Shown here one piece after another: positions 1-11,776 of a stretch of DNA of 64,000 nucleotides (position 1 is its first letter; each line of letters begins with the position of its first letter). A model generated the notes under the pieces. It was not told the DNA's origin. It was given only the letters and a program-made list of their open reading frames with translations, and did not search any database. The DNA is taken from contig CM074865.1 of the NCBI GenBank assembly GCA_037501455.1, forward strand, positions 34,206,501-34,270,500, in the 5' to 3' direction. The translations under genes and the position numbers were made by a program. Origin of the DNA: Lantana camara. Its lineage: Eukaryota > Streptophyta > Magnoliopsida > Lamiales > Verbenaceae.

Positions 1-230
1 TATAAATTTGTGAAGGAGCACGTAGGAGATTGAAGTATGCAACACTTGCTCGCTTCGTACATGTGTTATGAAAATGTTGTATCAGAATGGTTTTATCACG
101 TACTTAAACGTCCATATTGCGTATAAATTTGTGAAGGAGCACGTAGGAGATTGAACTATGTGTGGAGAAAATATGGTACACAGCTGCTATTATCACGTAG
201 GTAATTGTCCATAGGTTGTGCATAACTGGT
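1..230. repeat. Imperfect two-copy tandem repeat, period about 121 bp
   Basis: A stretch starting TATAAATTTGTGAAGGAGCA at position 1 recurs at 122, and about 35 bases match almost perfectly. Later parts of the unit (TTATCACGTA followed by GTCCATA) also recur with changes. It lies on the 3' side of the MULE transposase gene and may be the subterminal region of that element, but I could not find the partner inverted copy. Positions 231-331 show nothing further. Confidence 0.6.
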
Positions 231-331
231 TAAACATGACACCAAGGTTACTTACTTCAATTCCAACAAACTAAACTACACAGGTTTATCATAAAGTGTA
301 CAACCACATACAAATTGAAGAACATGGAAAA

Positions 332-2734
332 TTAAGCTTGAAGGGGCTCTTTGCACCCACGTCGATTGTGACCCTTTCGCTTGTAGCATGAACATGTCAG
401 GTCTCTTTTGACAACTTGAGACGGTATTCTCTTTTGTCTTCTACGTCCAGGTTGAACTCTCACATCGGGTGGATAAACAAATTGATCATTTTCATTTTCC
501 ACCAAAGCCAGCTCTTCGCCTGTTGGTATGGGGTAGATAGGCAACCTGTACGCGTCTCTATATATCGCAACGGAATACGCTTCATCACAGAAGTCATACA
601 ACGACAATCCTTTGTCCTCAATACAAGCACAAGCATGCTTACAAGCAATTCTAAATATCTGCCACTGCTTACAAGTACATGTTCTTGTTTCCAAATTCAC
701 AGCATAGGTTGACTTACCCTCGGAAACTTCAAACAGAAACGGGCTTGCTCGATTTAATGTCATTTTGCGACCCTCAGCATAATTCTGCCTCAACATCTCT
801 TCTGGGTGAGGACACAGAAGTTCAATGTTGTATTTTTCTCCAAGATCGCGCCTATCTTTCATCATAATCATTATTTGTACACGTATCTGATCAACCAGAC
901 CTAACATAGGTAGAACCCTCGCATTATTCACCCAAGAGTTCCAAGACTCGGCAACATTGTTATTTATGACACCAAACCGTTCCCCCGAAAAGAGACAGTT
1001 TGCCCAATTTTGTGGCTTCGACTGCAAAATGAAGTCTTCTGCGCGCGGCATTGCTTTCACAATCTCATCTACAAATTTTCGATATTCATTGAATGAAGTA
1101 GTGTATGCGGCTTTTTGAAATATCATTTCCCAATGTTTTTTGTTCTTGTAAGGATAGAATCTGAGAATCTACACAAAAAAAAAAATATATATATATATAT
1201 ATATGATACAACTGACATAAAGAATAAATACTGCATGAAGGCCAACAAGTACGTCATGTTCTGAATTAGATACAGTAATTTAACAAATCAGTAACTCAGA
1301 TTAGTATGATGTCTCTTACCTGAGTCCGGAAATTGTCAACCAAATGCCGTAGGCAATACACATGGTTGCTTCCAAGGAAGACCGTCGGGATAGCCTTCCG
1401 TAGACCGGAATGTCTGTCAGAGAAAAATGTATATGATTTAAAACTGATTAGGCCTCGTGTCTGACTCGCTAATGCCTCATGCAATTTCCTACAAAACCAT
1501 TCCCAATTTGCATCATTTTCGGCACTTACAACCGCATATGCGAGGGTGAACAAACCATCGTTGCCGTCCTTCGTTACGGCAGACAAAAGACAGCCTTTGA
1601 AGTTATTCTTAATGTGAGTCCCATCCAGGAAAATCAACTTCCTGCAACCTCTGAGGAATCCAAGCAAACATGCATGAAAGCAAAGAAACAGCCTCGTAAA
1701 TTTTTGAGTATCCGTATCCACCTCATAATCAACAAAGCTGCCAGGATTTGTTTTTCTAACGGCATCACAGTACCATCTCACTCGATCATACGAAGCACCA
1801 TCATAGCCATGGATATCGTACATGGCTATTTCTTTACCATTCCACACCCGTTTGTAGGGAACTTCAACAGCAAATTCCCTCCCTATGTCGGCTTTCATTT
1901 CTTTAGGAGAATACTTGGGATAACTTCTAACCTTCTCTCTCACAATGTTTGCAACCCAATTAGCATCAGCTCTAGGATGTCCCTTCGAGCGCAGACTACC
2001 CTCTCGACATGTGTGCTGCAAGCAACATTTTCTTATTGCAAATTGTAAATCTTTCTTACTATATGATGCATAAATACGCCATTTACAAGTACTATCAAGA
2101 CACACCGCTATGATCTTCAAACTATCGTTTTTAATGTACTTGAAGGTACGATGGATAGACACGGAATAATTTTTCAGTTTTCTCCGAAACTCAGCTGCAT
2201 CTCTAAACCCTTGGCCTACTCCGTTTATGCACATACTCCACGAATTTCGGGAATTTGAATTTATAGCATCAGATTGGGGAGTAAGTGCCAGTCTGGTGTC
2301 CTCTGCTCTGCACCTAACAAGGCTGACAAACAAATAAATGGTTGCAAAATACACTGGAAACAGAATATGAACGACACAAATTCATTATTCAAGTACCTGA
2401 AGCTAGTCGAACCCATATGCTCGGTTACATCATCCCTATCAGTGGCCCGAATGTCAACATATGTCAAATTGAAGGTTTTATGCAGTTCAATCATGTTAGA
2501 AACATCTTCATCATTCAATAACCTAACTTCATGATCCTTGGCATGAGGCGCACTGTATGTCAAAATTAATTCCTCCCTATTTATCTCAGGCCAATAATCA
2601 CCAACAATTGTCTTCAGACTCATCAAATTGAAATCAGCCCTAATTGAGAAAACATGCATTTTTTTATTATAGCGTATACCACCAAGGAGACGCACGGGTG
2701 TGCTACACTCACCACCTTCGTATGGGTTATCCAT
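332..2734 (-). CDS. MuDR/MULE transposase, three exons, intact frame
   Basis: Transposase of the Mutator-like (MULE) superfamily, expected to cut and re-insert its element in the nucleus. Exons inferred on the minus strand are 2734-2397, 2322-1320 and 1168-332. Both introns have GT..AG ends and the phases agree, giving 725 codons without a stop. Residues 1-100 resemble a PB1-like domain. C187, C192, H216 and C218 form a zinc finger of the MuDR N-terminal/FAR1 type. The DDE core shows D346 in FLDGTH, D415 in SDRHSGL and probably E521 in NNVAESWN. A SWIM finger follows (C611, C613, C623, H625). The terminal zinc knuckle is odd: its first pair is CxC (C706, C708) rather than CX2C. The second intron (1169-1319) carries an A-run and an AT repeat. 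The start is the first ATG of exon 1. Terminal inverted repeats were not found, so the element's limits are unknown. Confidence 0.85.
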
Positions 2735-3204
2735 GACTAAATCCGAAACAGAGGCAAAAAGTAATTCAACAAATTCAGCTCAGAGATTGTGAAAGGAACG
2801 AAATTGCCTGAGCTTATCGGCGAGAGGAGTCAACAATCAGGCCTTCAGTTCGTCGGAGAAAGTCATCGGGGCCGATTCTAGGGAGCTCTGTCTTTTCCGT
2901 TGGCGAGAGAGCTGAGATTAGCGAAAACCCGTAAAACACGGCGAGAGAGGGTACCAGAGTTGCCACGCTTCCCGTAATGGAGTCGTCGTCGGGACAGCCT
3001 TGGGGAACGTCTTCAGATTTGCTTCAGCGAGCTAATTGGGGGCCATTATTCATGTTCTTCTTCCTGTTCAGACAATCCTTTTTCCTGTTGCTGGTAAAGA
3101 CCCCTAGCTGTATTAACCCAATAATAAATGGTGGTTTACATGGTGGCAAAAAATTTGGGTGGAATCACGTTAAATGAGGGGTAAAGCAGACATTCTAGGT
3201 CATT
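2735..3204. other. 5' flank of the MULE gene, no assigned gene
   Basis: This holds the 5' flank of the transposase, presumably its promoter and leader. A short open frame on the plus strand from 2977 (starting MESSSGQPWG) has a plausible codon look for its first 28 residues, then becomes hydrophobic and runs out. It could be a captured host-gene piece or chance. I recognise no domain. Confidence 0.35.
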
Positions 3205-3288
3205 GGGGAGCAAACAAACATTTTCATTCTCAATTAGGGAGTTAGTGGGAACAATTTCAAAAGTGGGGAGCAAACAAACATTTTCACA
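3205..3288. repeat. Two-copy 60-bp tandem repeat
   Basis: The block GGGGAGCAAACAAACATTTT begins at 3205 and again at 3265, exactly 60 bases apart. The intervening AT-rich stretch occurs once. It could mark a subterminal part of the MULE or be unrelated. Confidence 0.6.
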
Positions 3289-3309
3289 ACCCCTAGGTAG
3301 TTTTAAGGG

Positions 3310-3568
3310 ATGTCCCCTTTTAAAGTCATACAATTACATACATAAATCACGTATATCACATAAATTCACGAAATTAGCATACTTGGGGATTAAATTTAAA
3401 ATAGAAAAATTAAATACAAAAGTTAAGACGTGAAAATTAAACCATTAGAGCATCTAAATCACTTAAACAATTAATTCAACGAATAAATTAAATCAAAAGA
3501 AGAAATAAAACGTCGGAAAAACCTCTCGTGACGTCATACTTGGCTCGTCGGAGAGACGGGGTGTTACA
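3310..3568 (-). repeat. 5' fragment of a long Gypsy-type LTR
   Basis: Read on the minus strand from 3568, the sequence starts TGTAACACCCCGTCTCTCC, the same kind of start as the other long LTRs here, and then enters an AT-rich tract as they do. Only about 260 bases are present, and the left limit is a guess. No matching end or target duplication was seen. Confidence 0.45.
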
Positions 3569-3820
3569 ATCGCACGCCCAGGCCCCCGCCACCACCGCAC
3601 AACAAACCCGCAACCGCGCGGGACTGTCCGCACAGCAGCCCCACAACCGCGCGGTGGCTCCACCCATTTTAAATTTTGGATTTTTATAAAATTAAACTGA
3701 TTTAGTTTTTGGGAAAAATTACACTTATTATTTTTGGAAATAATGGGGAGATAAAATTATTAATTTTCAGAAATTAATTGGAATTTTATTGGTTTAGTAT
3801 TTCTTGGATTGTTTGAAAAG
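3569..3820. other. Sequence left of element A; probably continues at 37999
   Basis: A GC-rich start (3569-3660, rich in CCGC) is followed by AT-rich sequence. Because element A is flanked by ACTCA on both sides, this stretch was joined to 37999 onward before A inserted. It may therefore be part of the Copia leader. The expected 5' Copia LTR is not visible here. Confidence 0.5.
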
Positions 3821-4489
3821 ACTCATGTAACATCCCGCATCTCTGAAGCACCACCCGATGACGTTTAAGGGTAAGTCCTTCTACTTGAATGTTTAATTTA
3901 AGAATTATGTGACTCGTATGATTAAATGTGAATTCAATTCGGTTTGCTAATTATTTGAATTAATTTGGAGTAATTGTTAATTTAAATTATTTCGTATGTA
4001 AACCTCAACCGTTTAATTTAATTTAAGTTTATTTCATGAATAATTTCTAAAATCGATTTTAATACCTTACGTTATTTAACTTGTTTAATTTAAACTTATT
4101 CGAATTCTTCGTAAATTATTTGCTAATTAATTGTTTTCAGACGGCGTTAATTTGTACGAAAGGTTTTCTAAAATTAAATTGGATTAAGAACTAATTGGTA
4201 AATTCTTTCTCGTTTTAATTCGTAAAATTATTTCGCAATTTGTGAGCTTATTTTAATGTACTTGGGTTTTATTTGACGGTTTTTCAACGCGTCGGATTCG
4301 GGTTAAGTATACGAGATCGTACGTGAACCGGTCATAATCCCTTTTTCCTCTCTCTCTCTTCTCTCTCTCCCCTCTCCCACTCTCTCTCCCGCGGGCGCTG
4401 TGCGCGGCTTTGGTTACGAGCCCATAACTCGGCCGTTTCTCGACGAAATTCAACGAATGAATAGTCTATTTTGTAGATCTCGACGAGCC

Positions 4490-5400
4490 CTATGCAAAAG
4501 TACCAATTTCACGGCCTAAAGACAAACGGTGGCGGAGTTATCGCCATTTTTCAGGCGTGGCTGGAGAGGCTGGCTGAGCCGCCACTTCGTCGGCGATTTC
4601 CGGCGGTTTCCGGTGGCGTTTCTTTGATGCGCGCCCCTGACCCAGATAGAAGACGTCCCAACAGTCCTTTCTACGTTGGCGGTGCGGCCAATGGAGCTAC
4701 GACGGTGGCGCGTGAACAGTAACACGGCGAAGGTCCGGTGACTTTTTCCGACGAAGGTTAGTGTTTCCCAAGGTTTTCCGACCCCCTGAGTTCATTTCCG
4801 GTATCGATTTGATCAGATTCTGGCCGTAGGAGGGGGTTCCGTCATGGCAGCGGTGGCGCGGCTTTTCGTGGCGATTTGGAGCTTTTCCGGTGAGTATTCG
4901 GCAACGGGACCTTCAGAGAAGTTGCTCAACTCGACGAGGCCGAACTTTTCACGTAGGTGGCGGCCTAAGAATCGGCCGTTGGCGGCGGATCGTGGTGGCG
5001 CAGCGGTGGTGCAACGGCGGGGGTAGCTACAGGGATTTTCTCTGGCAACCACTTTGGGGGGTTTCGAAGAGCTCGTTACGGGGAAGACAATGCCTCTTTC
5101 AGATCTCATTTTTGTTCACCGGTTTGGAAGTAATTTGATTTTGAAGATTTGAGGGTTTTCGTGTTCTTGGATTTGAAATTGGAGACGATTGGCTTGGAAT
5201 TTCCAGAAATTGGTTGAGGAATTGGAACGAGCACGAGGAATACTTGCACGAGTGAATTTTGGGGTTTTTTCTGGCACGTTCCGGTGGCGGCTGAGCGGCG
5301 GCAGGCCACTGTTCCGGCAGCTCCGGTGGCAGCGTTCCGGCGGTCCTCAGGCAGTTTGTTCGCCTCGTTGTGGTGAGTCCAACGCCACTTTCCATTCGTG
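4490..5400 (+). other. GC-rich island inside LTR A
   Basis: About 0.9 kb of GC-rich sequence with overlapping short open frames on both strands, none of which is conserved in frame between LTR copies. The homologous stretch lies in the second A LTR (15493-17520, interrupted) and in B (minus strand, about 14080-14945). The part around 5095-5230 is especially similar in all three. Its position before the candidate intron fits a promoter and first exon of the element's transcript (inference). Confidence 0.55.
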
Positions 5401-6327
5401 AATCGGATGGCCGGTTGATTTGTTGTGATTTATTTCGTGTAATTTGAATATTTAAAATTTATTATTTTAATTGCAATAAATTTTTAATTACTTGATTTGT
5501 CGATCAATATGAATTCCAATGTGTGTGAAATCATGTATTAAATGAATTATGAAATGTATTGATGTTTTGATTTGCAATTTGAATTCCGATATGTTAAATT
5601 TGAGCCATTTGTCTAACTTTAAGGGGTGTTTGTGTAATATTGGGAACAATATGAATTTGTTTGATTTAAATTAAGTAAACTTTGTCAAATTGAATTCATT
5701 CCATGAGATCTGAATTGAGTATACAATATATAAAATATATGAACTTAGTATGGTTGGAATTTGATATGTAACTCCGTGGGATTTAAATGAAATTCGAAGT
5801 ATGCTATTATATGATTTGGTTGTTCTTGTACTACGTGCTTTTATATGAAATGTGATATGTGTAAATGTTTTGATTTGCAGTTTGAGTCCCGGCATGTCGA
5901 ATTTTGTTAATTGCTTAGCCCAGAGGGGAGGTTTGTGTAATTTTCTAAAATGTGTAAATTTGCATGATATGAATTAACCAAACCATGTTAATTGAATCTA
6001 TTATGTATTATATGAATTGATATGAAATAATCTGAATTGCATTGCCTGTCAAGTTCTCTTATTTGCATTAAGTGTGCACATGAACATGACTTAATGTTTT
6101 ATTCTGCATATAATTAATATGAATTTGAACCCTGCTTACGTGATTGCATCCCTTAAGTGTTAGAGTATGTGCCGTGTGTCTCTGTGTGGTTGTTTGAGTC
6201 TTAGTCTGAGCCCTGTGTTGTGTTTTGTGTGTCCAGTTGCTTCAGGTGCACCCGGGGTGGTGACAAGTGGGTCGTGCAGGTTCCGGGGCGAATCGTTTGT
6301 TGTGTCTTCAGCTTTGTCTGGTACCAG

Positions 6328-7290
6328 GTGAGGTTAGGATATAGTTACGCCCTATTGCAGCGTGCTCGTTTTCAAATGCATGCGGTTTATAAGCCTTATG
6401 TATACGTAGATATGTGTGAAATATGTACTTTGATGGTTTTGCTATAAGTTTGAAAGTACGAAACGCTATGTATGAGCCCATGTATGCTTGGTTTCGGTTT
6501 GATATGATTTTGAGGTTAGTGTGTGATATGTACGTACGATATGATAAGTACGATATGCATGGAATATGTCTATCTGTCTGTCTGTAGTGGGGTTTGAACT
6601 TTTGAAACTTTGAACTTTGAACAATATGACTGGGCCCCGGAGATTATGAAGGAGCCTCGGGACGGCATTGGGTCGTCGGGTTACTCCCGAGTGCAGTCTC
6701 CATCTGTCTGAAAGGATCAACCCGAAATCCACCAAGAGATTGGTGGAGGACGGAGTCCTGAGGTTTTGAGCAGCATTGAGCACTCCCCTCGACTGTTTGT
6801 GGATGGTTAGGGTATGTACAACCATTCCATCACCCGGTGAAGAGGTATGTATGTCTGACTTTGATTTATGTTTGACTCTAAATTTAAATATGATCTGAGG
6901 AGTTGGTTGGAATTTGAACTCGTACCCGCCGAGTGTTCTGTCTATCTGTCATAAGTTCGTGAAACAGGGGTAGATTCTTAAGTTAAGATAAAATTTGGTA
7001 TACTTTTAAACTAATAAAATATGCTCTGATATGTGTGTTAAGTCTGCATGAATTGAACGTATGCTTTGATCATTGTATAAGTTAAGTTAAGTTTTGTTTG
7101 TTCTGTTTTGATAAGCCATCCTATATATATATATTATCACGAGCAAATGTTTTGGCATGCAAAAACTAATCCCGGATTCACGAACATTTAATTTGGAACG
7201 TGTTGTGCTATATATATTGGTAGGTGTGTGTGTGTAGCCCCTCGCTCAGTCTTTGGAATGACCCCTCCCCCTTTATGTTTTTAGTTGCAG
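6328..7290 (+). other. Candidate intron in LTR A
   Basis: Donor CCAG|GTGAGGTT at 6328 and acceptor TTAGTTGCAG| ending 7290, followed by a stretch ending CTAGGCGG. The same ordered pair occurs in B, C, D and E. In the second A LTR the donor is at 18442, but the acceptor half was deleted. Splicing is inferred, not shown. Confidence 0.5.
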
Positions 7291-7811
7291 GTTCAAGTTT
7301 TGGAGTTCGAGCTAGGCGGCTTTGAATCGGGTATGTTGAGTCTGTGTCTGTCTGTTTGATTTGTTAAGTACTTTGTTTCGAATTGTGTAGGAAACTATGT
7401 ATATGATATATTTTATGCAGGTTTGTACTTGTGATTTGAATATATGGAATTCGGGACAGGTTAGGACAGGAGCTCAGATTAGATGAACCCGTTGAGATTT
7501 TATGATTATTCGGGACATGTTTCTAGGGCCAGTTGAACCCGTTTGTCGTGTAATTGTTCGGGACAGGATAGGACAGGTTTGCCGGATTAGTAGAACCCGT
7601 TTAGTAGATTTTGATTTCTGTATGGCATTGTATGTTTATTGTACGTTAGTTTTTGAAAGTTGGTATTTTGCCTGGCTTCCACTGTCATGTTTTGCATTCT
7701 TTCTTTTGAATAGGGTTAGTTACCGCCTAGCTAGTGTGTGTGTTTTCGTTAGTTACCCGTTCGCTGTGACTTGGTACGTGTGCGGACTTTCCATTTCATA
7801 CACGTGTCGGG

Positions 7812-9763
7812 TGTTGGAAAACAGGAATCAGAAAGCAGCGGAATTTAAAAAATTTTCCCAACAAAAGGACCTTGAACTCGCAATCGTGTAACCAAATTCG
7901 TAGGGATAGAAAACTTACTTTTCTTTTGTTTTTTCTTGAAGCGTTTCAAGCCACCCAAGAACGCTCTTCTCGCGGCTTGATCCCCTCTCCTTGGTAAAGC
8001 TCGAATCTTCAAACTTCTAACTTGAAGCCTCTAGAGAAAGTCCACCAACTTGATCACAATCTAACTAGTAAGGATGCTAGTTCTCTAGTTAGTGTTTAGG
8101 CTTAACCTAGGGTTTAATTTAATCTTGGAGAAAGGAAGGTGTTCAACACATGAACCAAGAATTGTCAATTAGCTCTAAAGGGGAGCATGAGCTCCCCTAT
8201 ATATAGGAAAGGGGAGGGGCGGCCGAACCTTGTCCTTTTTGGACAAGGATTTGGTTCCTCTCTCTCCTATTACTTGATCATCAAGTATTTTCCAACTTTG
8301 ACTTTGAATTCTAGTTCTAGTCAACTTTTAAGAGAGCTTAAAAATATCCAAACTATTTTTGGATAATTTTATACTTTATTTATTATAAAATAAATAACTT
8401 ATTTTTATCTAATTAATTAATTCATAATTAATTAACTAGATTATTTTCTCCAAAATTAGACTTTCTTTTTAATTCAAAATTAAACCAAAGTCTATTAAAT
8501 AATTAACTAATTAATTATTTAATATATATAATATATATATATATACACACGTGTGTGACACGTGTCACAGTGACACGTGTCACTCACGTGAGCCACACGT
8601 GTGAATTCACACGTGTGGAACCCTCTTGGCCCGATTAACTCGTTTAATCATTTTCAAGCCTCAACTCATGTAACCAAGTTGTTGTGTGTGACCCTCTAGG
8701 TTCTCAATTCAATTAGCAGTGACCCTAATTAATTAATTCACTAATTAATTAATCAGTCCACAGATTAAACGACCATAGTCTAGCAACAGGTGTTTAACCC
8801 CTAGCTGAATTGGAATGTTCGGATTCGACAGAACCTTTAAGTCATTGATTCATGTGAGATACAATCCTCCTACTTACTATCTCTCAACCAAGATCTAGGG
8901 CAAGGGAATAATCAGAACCCTAATAATCTGGTCTTAAAGCTAAGTGCATTTCATATCCATTTGATCTCAATCCAAGAAACACTTTTCTTGATGTCTTGAT
9001 CTACTGCCTTGGCCAAGGACTCCATATGGCATATGAATGACTTACACAATAAGAGATCACCTTGCAAATGCAAGTGTAGGTCCTTTCTTGATTCTCATTC
9101 ACTTTCATGAATCACTTGTGCAGCCCCAGCATAAGCTTTGAATCAGTTGTCTAAGGCGACACCCTTTAAAGCTTATACCTAAGACTACAGAGTTAACTCA
9201 TAAAGTGACAAGGAACCTCAAGTCTAAGGATCAATTAATCACATCAATGACTCGTGAGATATTTCCTAATCTGGAAGTTTCCATTTCCTGAAATAGAAAC
9301 TTCCTTTCCCATTTAGGAATGTTCTCACACGGGGCACCTCAGTGAACTTACTTATTAAAGTAAGCACCCTCATGTATCACGCACGTATCAACTATACACT
9401 TTGCACCTCCATGAAACAAGGTGGTCCTTCTTAAGGGCGTGATCCCACAAGCAAGCCTTAGAGGAGTCAGGTTGACACTCCCACTGTCTGTAGGACTCAT
9501 CGGCTTGGAGTATTTTACTAATCATGACTCATGTGATATAGGGCTCGTTTCATGAACCATTTCACCTAAATGGTAGAGTCCTAAAGTCATCAGGATTAGG
9601 GGAGTTCTCATACATGCACAGCTAAAGTAAACGCATACCAAACAAGAGCATATAAAGAAGTGTTGCCTCAATTCGTTATTTTATTCAAAGATTGTCTGTG
9701 ATTACAATAAGGAAAAGCACAAAGCGGATATACAATCGGCTTTCTAGGGCACTATTCCTAACA
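7812..9763 (-). mobile_element. Solo LTR of the Copia family, in LTR A
   Basis: Starts TGTTGGAAAACAGG and ends CCTAACA in plus coordinates, with target duplication TCGGG at 7807-7811 and 9764-9768. Read on the minus strand, it begins TGTTAGGAATAGTGCCCTA, matching the 3' LTR of the Copia element at 43279. A TATATATA stretch at about 8196-8203 is a likely promoter box. No internal sequence remains, as expected after LTR-LTR recombination. It holds a dense cluster of CACGTG sites. Confidence 0.92.
8548..8615. promoter_or_regulatory. Six G-box (CACGTG) sites in 68 bp
   Basis: CACGTG occurs at 8548, 8559, 8574, 8585, 8596 and 8610. Two of them sit in GACACGTGTC, the best form of an abscisic-acid response core. 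bZIP and bHLH factors bind such sites in plants. The paralogous Copia LTR has only two at the matching place (near 44930-44960). Confidence 0.7.
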
Positions 9764-9818
9764 TCGGGTCATAGTGCAGGGGTGTGGTACCCCACCGCTT
9801 GGGGTGTTACATCTTAAG

Positions 9819-9830
9819 TGGTATCAGAGC
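9819..9830 (+). other. Primer binding site of element A
   Basis: TGGTATCAGAGC, complementary to the 3' end of initiator tRNA-Met, seven bases after the 5' LTR. It sets the start of minus-strand DNA synthesis and confirms the LTR end at 9811. Confidence 0.9.
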
Positions 9831-10287
9831 TACCAGGTTCAGAACCGGTGCTCTGGAGTCGTGTCGTGTCAGTCTAGGTCGTACGGCATATGAATATGTG
9901 CGCATTGCATCCATTTGGCATGAAATTTTGCTTTAGTATGAATTGTACCGAGTTATGTGACTATGTGTACGCTATGACTACGATTGTGAAACACTTTATC
10001 ATGTACTATCAATTACATTTAATTGTTGCACTTACGTGATTTAAGTGCCACATTTCATTTGCACATCTAACCCTCATGCACTAATTTTAGTGTTTTAATT
10101 ACAGGGTTGCAACACCAACAACTTAAACAATTTCCACGACATCATCGCAAGTTTATGTTCAAGATTTCAACACCATGGTGAACGGTACACTAAGCATATA
10201 TGCATCGTTTACTTAATTAAATTTATTATTATGTGATATATTTGTCAAGTGTGCTATGTGTTAATTATTGTAATTCCTGATTCTGCT

Positions 10288-10720
10288 TATGTGCTTGAGT
10301 GTAAGGGAGATTTGATTCTCTTTGTTTACGTGCCAGGGGAAAGTTGATTCTTCCTATTTGTATGTTAGAGAGATGTTGGATTCTCTCTATATTGCATGAT
10401 AGAAAGATGCTGGATTCTTTCCGAGTTCTGTGCGTGAGAGATGTTGGATTCTCTTGCACTTAGGTATTCGAGGGATGCTGGATTCCCTTGGAGTTAGGGG
10501 TTTGAGAAATGCTGGATTTTCTCAAACTAGAATGTCTGGGAGATGTGGAATCTGTCAGATTTAGGCTGAGAGACGGGGTTCTCTTAGTTCTGTGTTTGAG
10601 AGATGGGGCTCTCTCAATTCTGCGCCCGAGAGATGGGGTTCTCTCTGTTGTGTGTGCTGAGGGACGGGATTCCCCCGCCTGCGTGTTGAGAGATGGGATT
10701 CTCTCTTGTTTGTTGCAGTT
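10288..10720 (+). repeat. Array of about 13 short hairpins in the 3' part of element A
   Basis: Units about 28-35 bases apart each contain a stem of 6-10 bp closed by a short loop: TGYTGGAT in units 3-7, and CGGGGT or TGGGRY in later ones. Examples are TAGAGAGA/TCTCTCTA, GAAAGA/TCTTTC, GTTTGAGAAA/TTTCTCAAAC and TTGAGAGA/TCTCTCAA. Changes on one side of the stem are matched on the other in many units. A related array lies beside the polypurine tract of element C. Tandem repeats in the 3' untranslated region are known from some plant Gypsy lineages (Tat/Ogre). Confidence 0.85.
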
Positions 10721-11010
10721 GAGTTACGCGTGGCCTGACGACAGTTTGCAAGCAACGAGGACGCGACAGTATCGAGCTTTGGGTGCAGTGGCCTAGTGGA
10801 TATCGAATGAGTTTGAAGTGACCAACGGTCAAGTGCTCAGTGGGACTTCAGTGACAACGAGACACTATGAAGGGAGTTGATGCCAACTAAGGGAGAAGTA
10901 TCCTGAGGAGTTTGCAGTTCACCGAGATCAGAGTGGCGCAGCGGAAGTGTGAAGTGGAATTCGTTTCAGAATCGTTCAAGATCTTGCTTCCGGACCTGAG
11001 GACATGTCCT

Positions 11011-11027
11011 TTTGAAGGAGGGAAGTT
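11011..11027 (+). other. Polypurine tract of element A
   Basis: AAGGAGGGAAG directly before the 3' LTR start at 11028. The preceding GGACCTGAGGACATGTCC resembles the pre-tract hairpin in C and the matching stretch in E. Confidence 0.75.
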
Positions 11028-11776
11028 TGTAACATCTCGCATCTCTGAAGCACGACCCGATGACGTTTAAGGGTAAGTCCTTCTACTTGAATGTTTAATT
11101 TAAGAATTATGTGACTCATATGATTAAATGTGAATTCAATTCGGTATGCTAATTATTCGAATTAATTAAGAGTAATTGTTAATTTAAATTATTTCGTATG
11201 TAAACCTTAACCGTTTAATTTAATTTAAGTTTATTTCATGAATAATTTCTAAAATCGATTTTAATACCTTAAGTTATTTAACTTGTTTAATTTAAACTTA
11301 TTCGAATTCTTCGTAAATTAATTGCTAATTAATTGTTTGAGATGTCGTTAATTTGTACGAAAGGTTTTCTAAAATTAAATTGGATTAAGAACTAATTGGT
11401 AAATTCTTTCTCGTTTTAATTCGTAAAATTATTTCGCAATTTGTGAGCTTATTTTATTGTACTCGGGTTTTATTTTGCGGTTTTTCAATGCGTCGGATTC
11501 GGGTTAAGTATACGAGATCGTACGTGAACCGGTCATAATCCCTTTTTCCTCTCTCTCTCCTCTCCCACTCTCTCTCCCGCGGGCACTATGCGGCGGCTTT
11601 CGTTATGAGCCCATAACTCGGTTGTTTCTTGATGGAATTCAACGAATGAATAGTCCATTTCGTAGAACTCGACGAGACCTACGTAAGAGAACCAATTTCA
11701 CTGCCTAAAGACAAACTGTGGCGGAGTTATCTCCTTTTTCAGGCGCGGCTGGAGAGGGTGGCGGAGCCGCCACTTC

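Larger units (their letters stand above)
3826..9811 (+). repeat. 5' LTR of element A
   Basis: Starts TGTAACATCCCGCATCTCTG and ends GGGGTGTTACA. An AT-rich first 0.6 kb leads to a pyrimidine-rich tract at about 4345-4390, then a GC-rich island at 4490-5400 containing many CCGGCGG and CCGGTGGC blocks. Next comes AT-rich sequence, a splice-donor-like site at 6328, a GGGCCCCGGAG box near 6632, a CTCGCTCAGTCTTT box at 7241-7254, and an acceptor-like site ending 7290. The end region has CACCCGTTCGC-type and GGGGTGTGG motifs shared with B, C and E. A Copia solo LTR interrupts it at 7812-9763. Confidence 0.9.
9812..11027 (+). other. Internal region of element A (no coding sequence)
   Basis: 1.2 kb with the primer site, a leader motif at 9856-9886 (GAGTCGTGTC..GTCGTACGGC) shared with C and E, AT-rich sequence, the hairpin array at 10288-10720, and a polypurine tract. 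No gag or pol trace is visible. The open frames across the hairpin array are by-products of the repeat. Confidence 0.85.

Noticed and set aside
1479..2048. Plus-strand 189-codon frame
   Set aside because: It is antisense to exon 2 of the MULE transposase and shows no motif.
4492..5401. Overlapping short open frames on both strands in the GC-rich island of LTR A
   Set aside because: GC-rich sequence gives long frames by chance. The frames are not shared between A copies and B, and no domain is visible.
10288..10720. CRISPR-like array
   Set aside because: Repeat units vary, spacers are not unique sequence, no cas genes exist, and the context is a plant retrotransposon.
10265..10832. Open frames with repeated REPHLS or RDGVL units
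   Set aside because: They are translations of the tandem hairpin array in A, on both strands, without start context or conservation in C.
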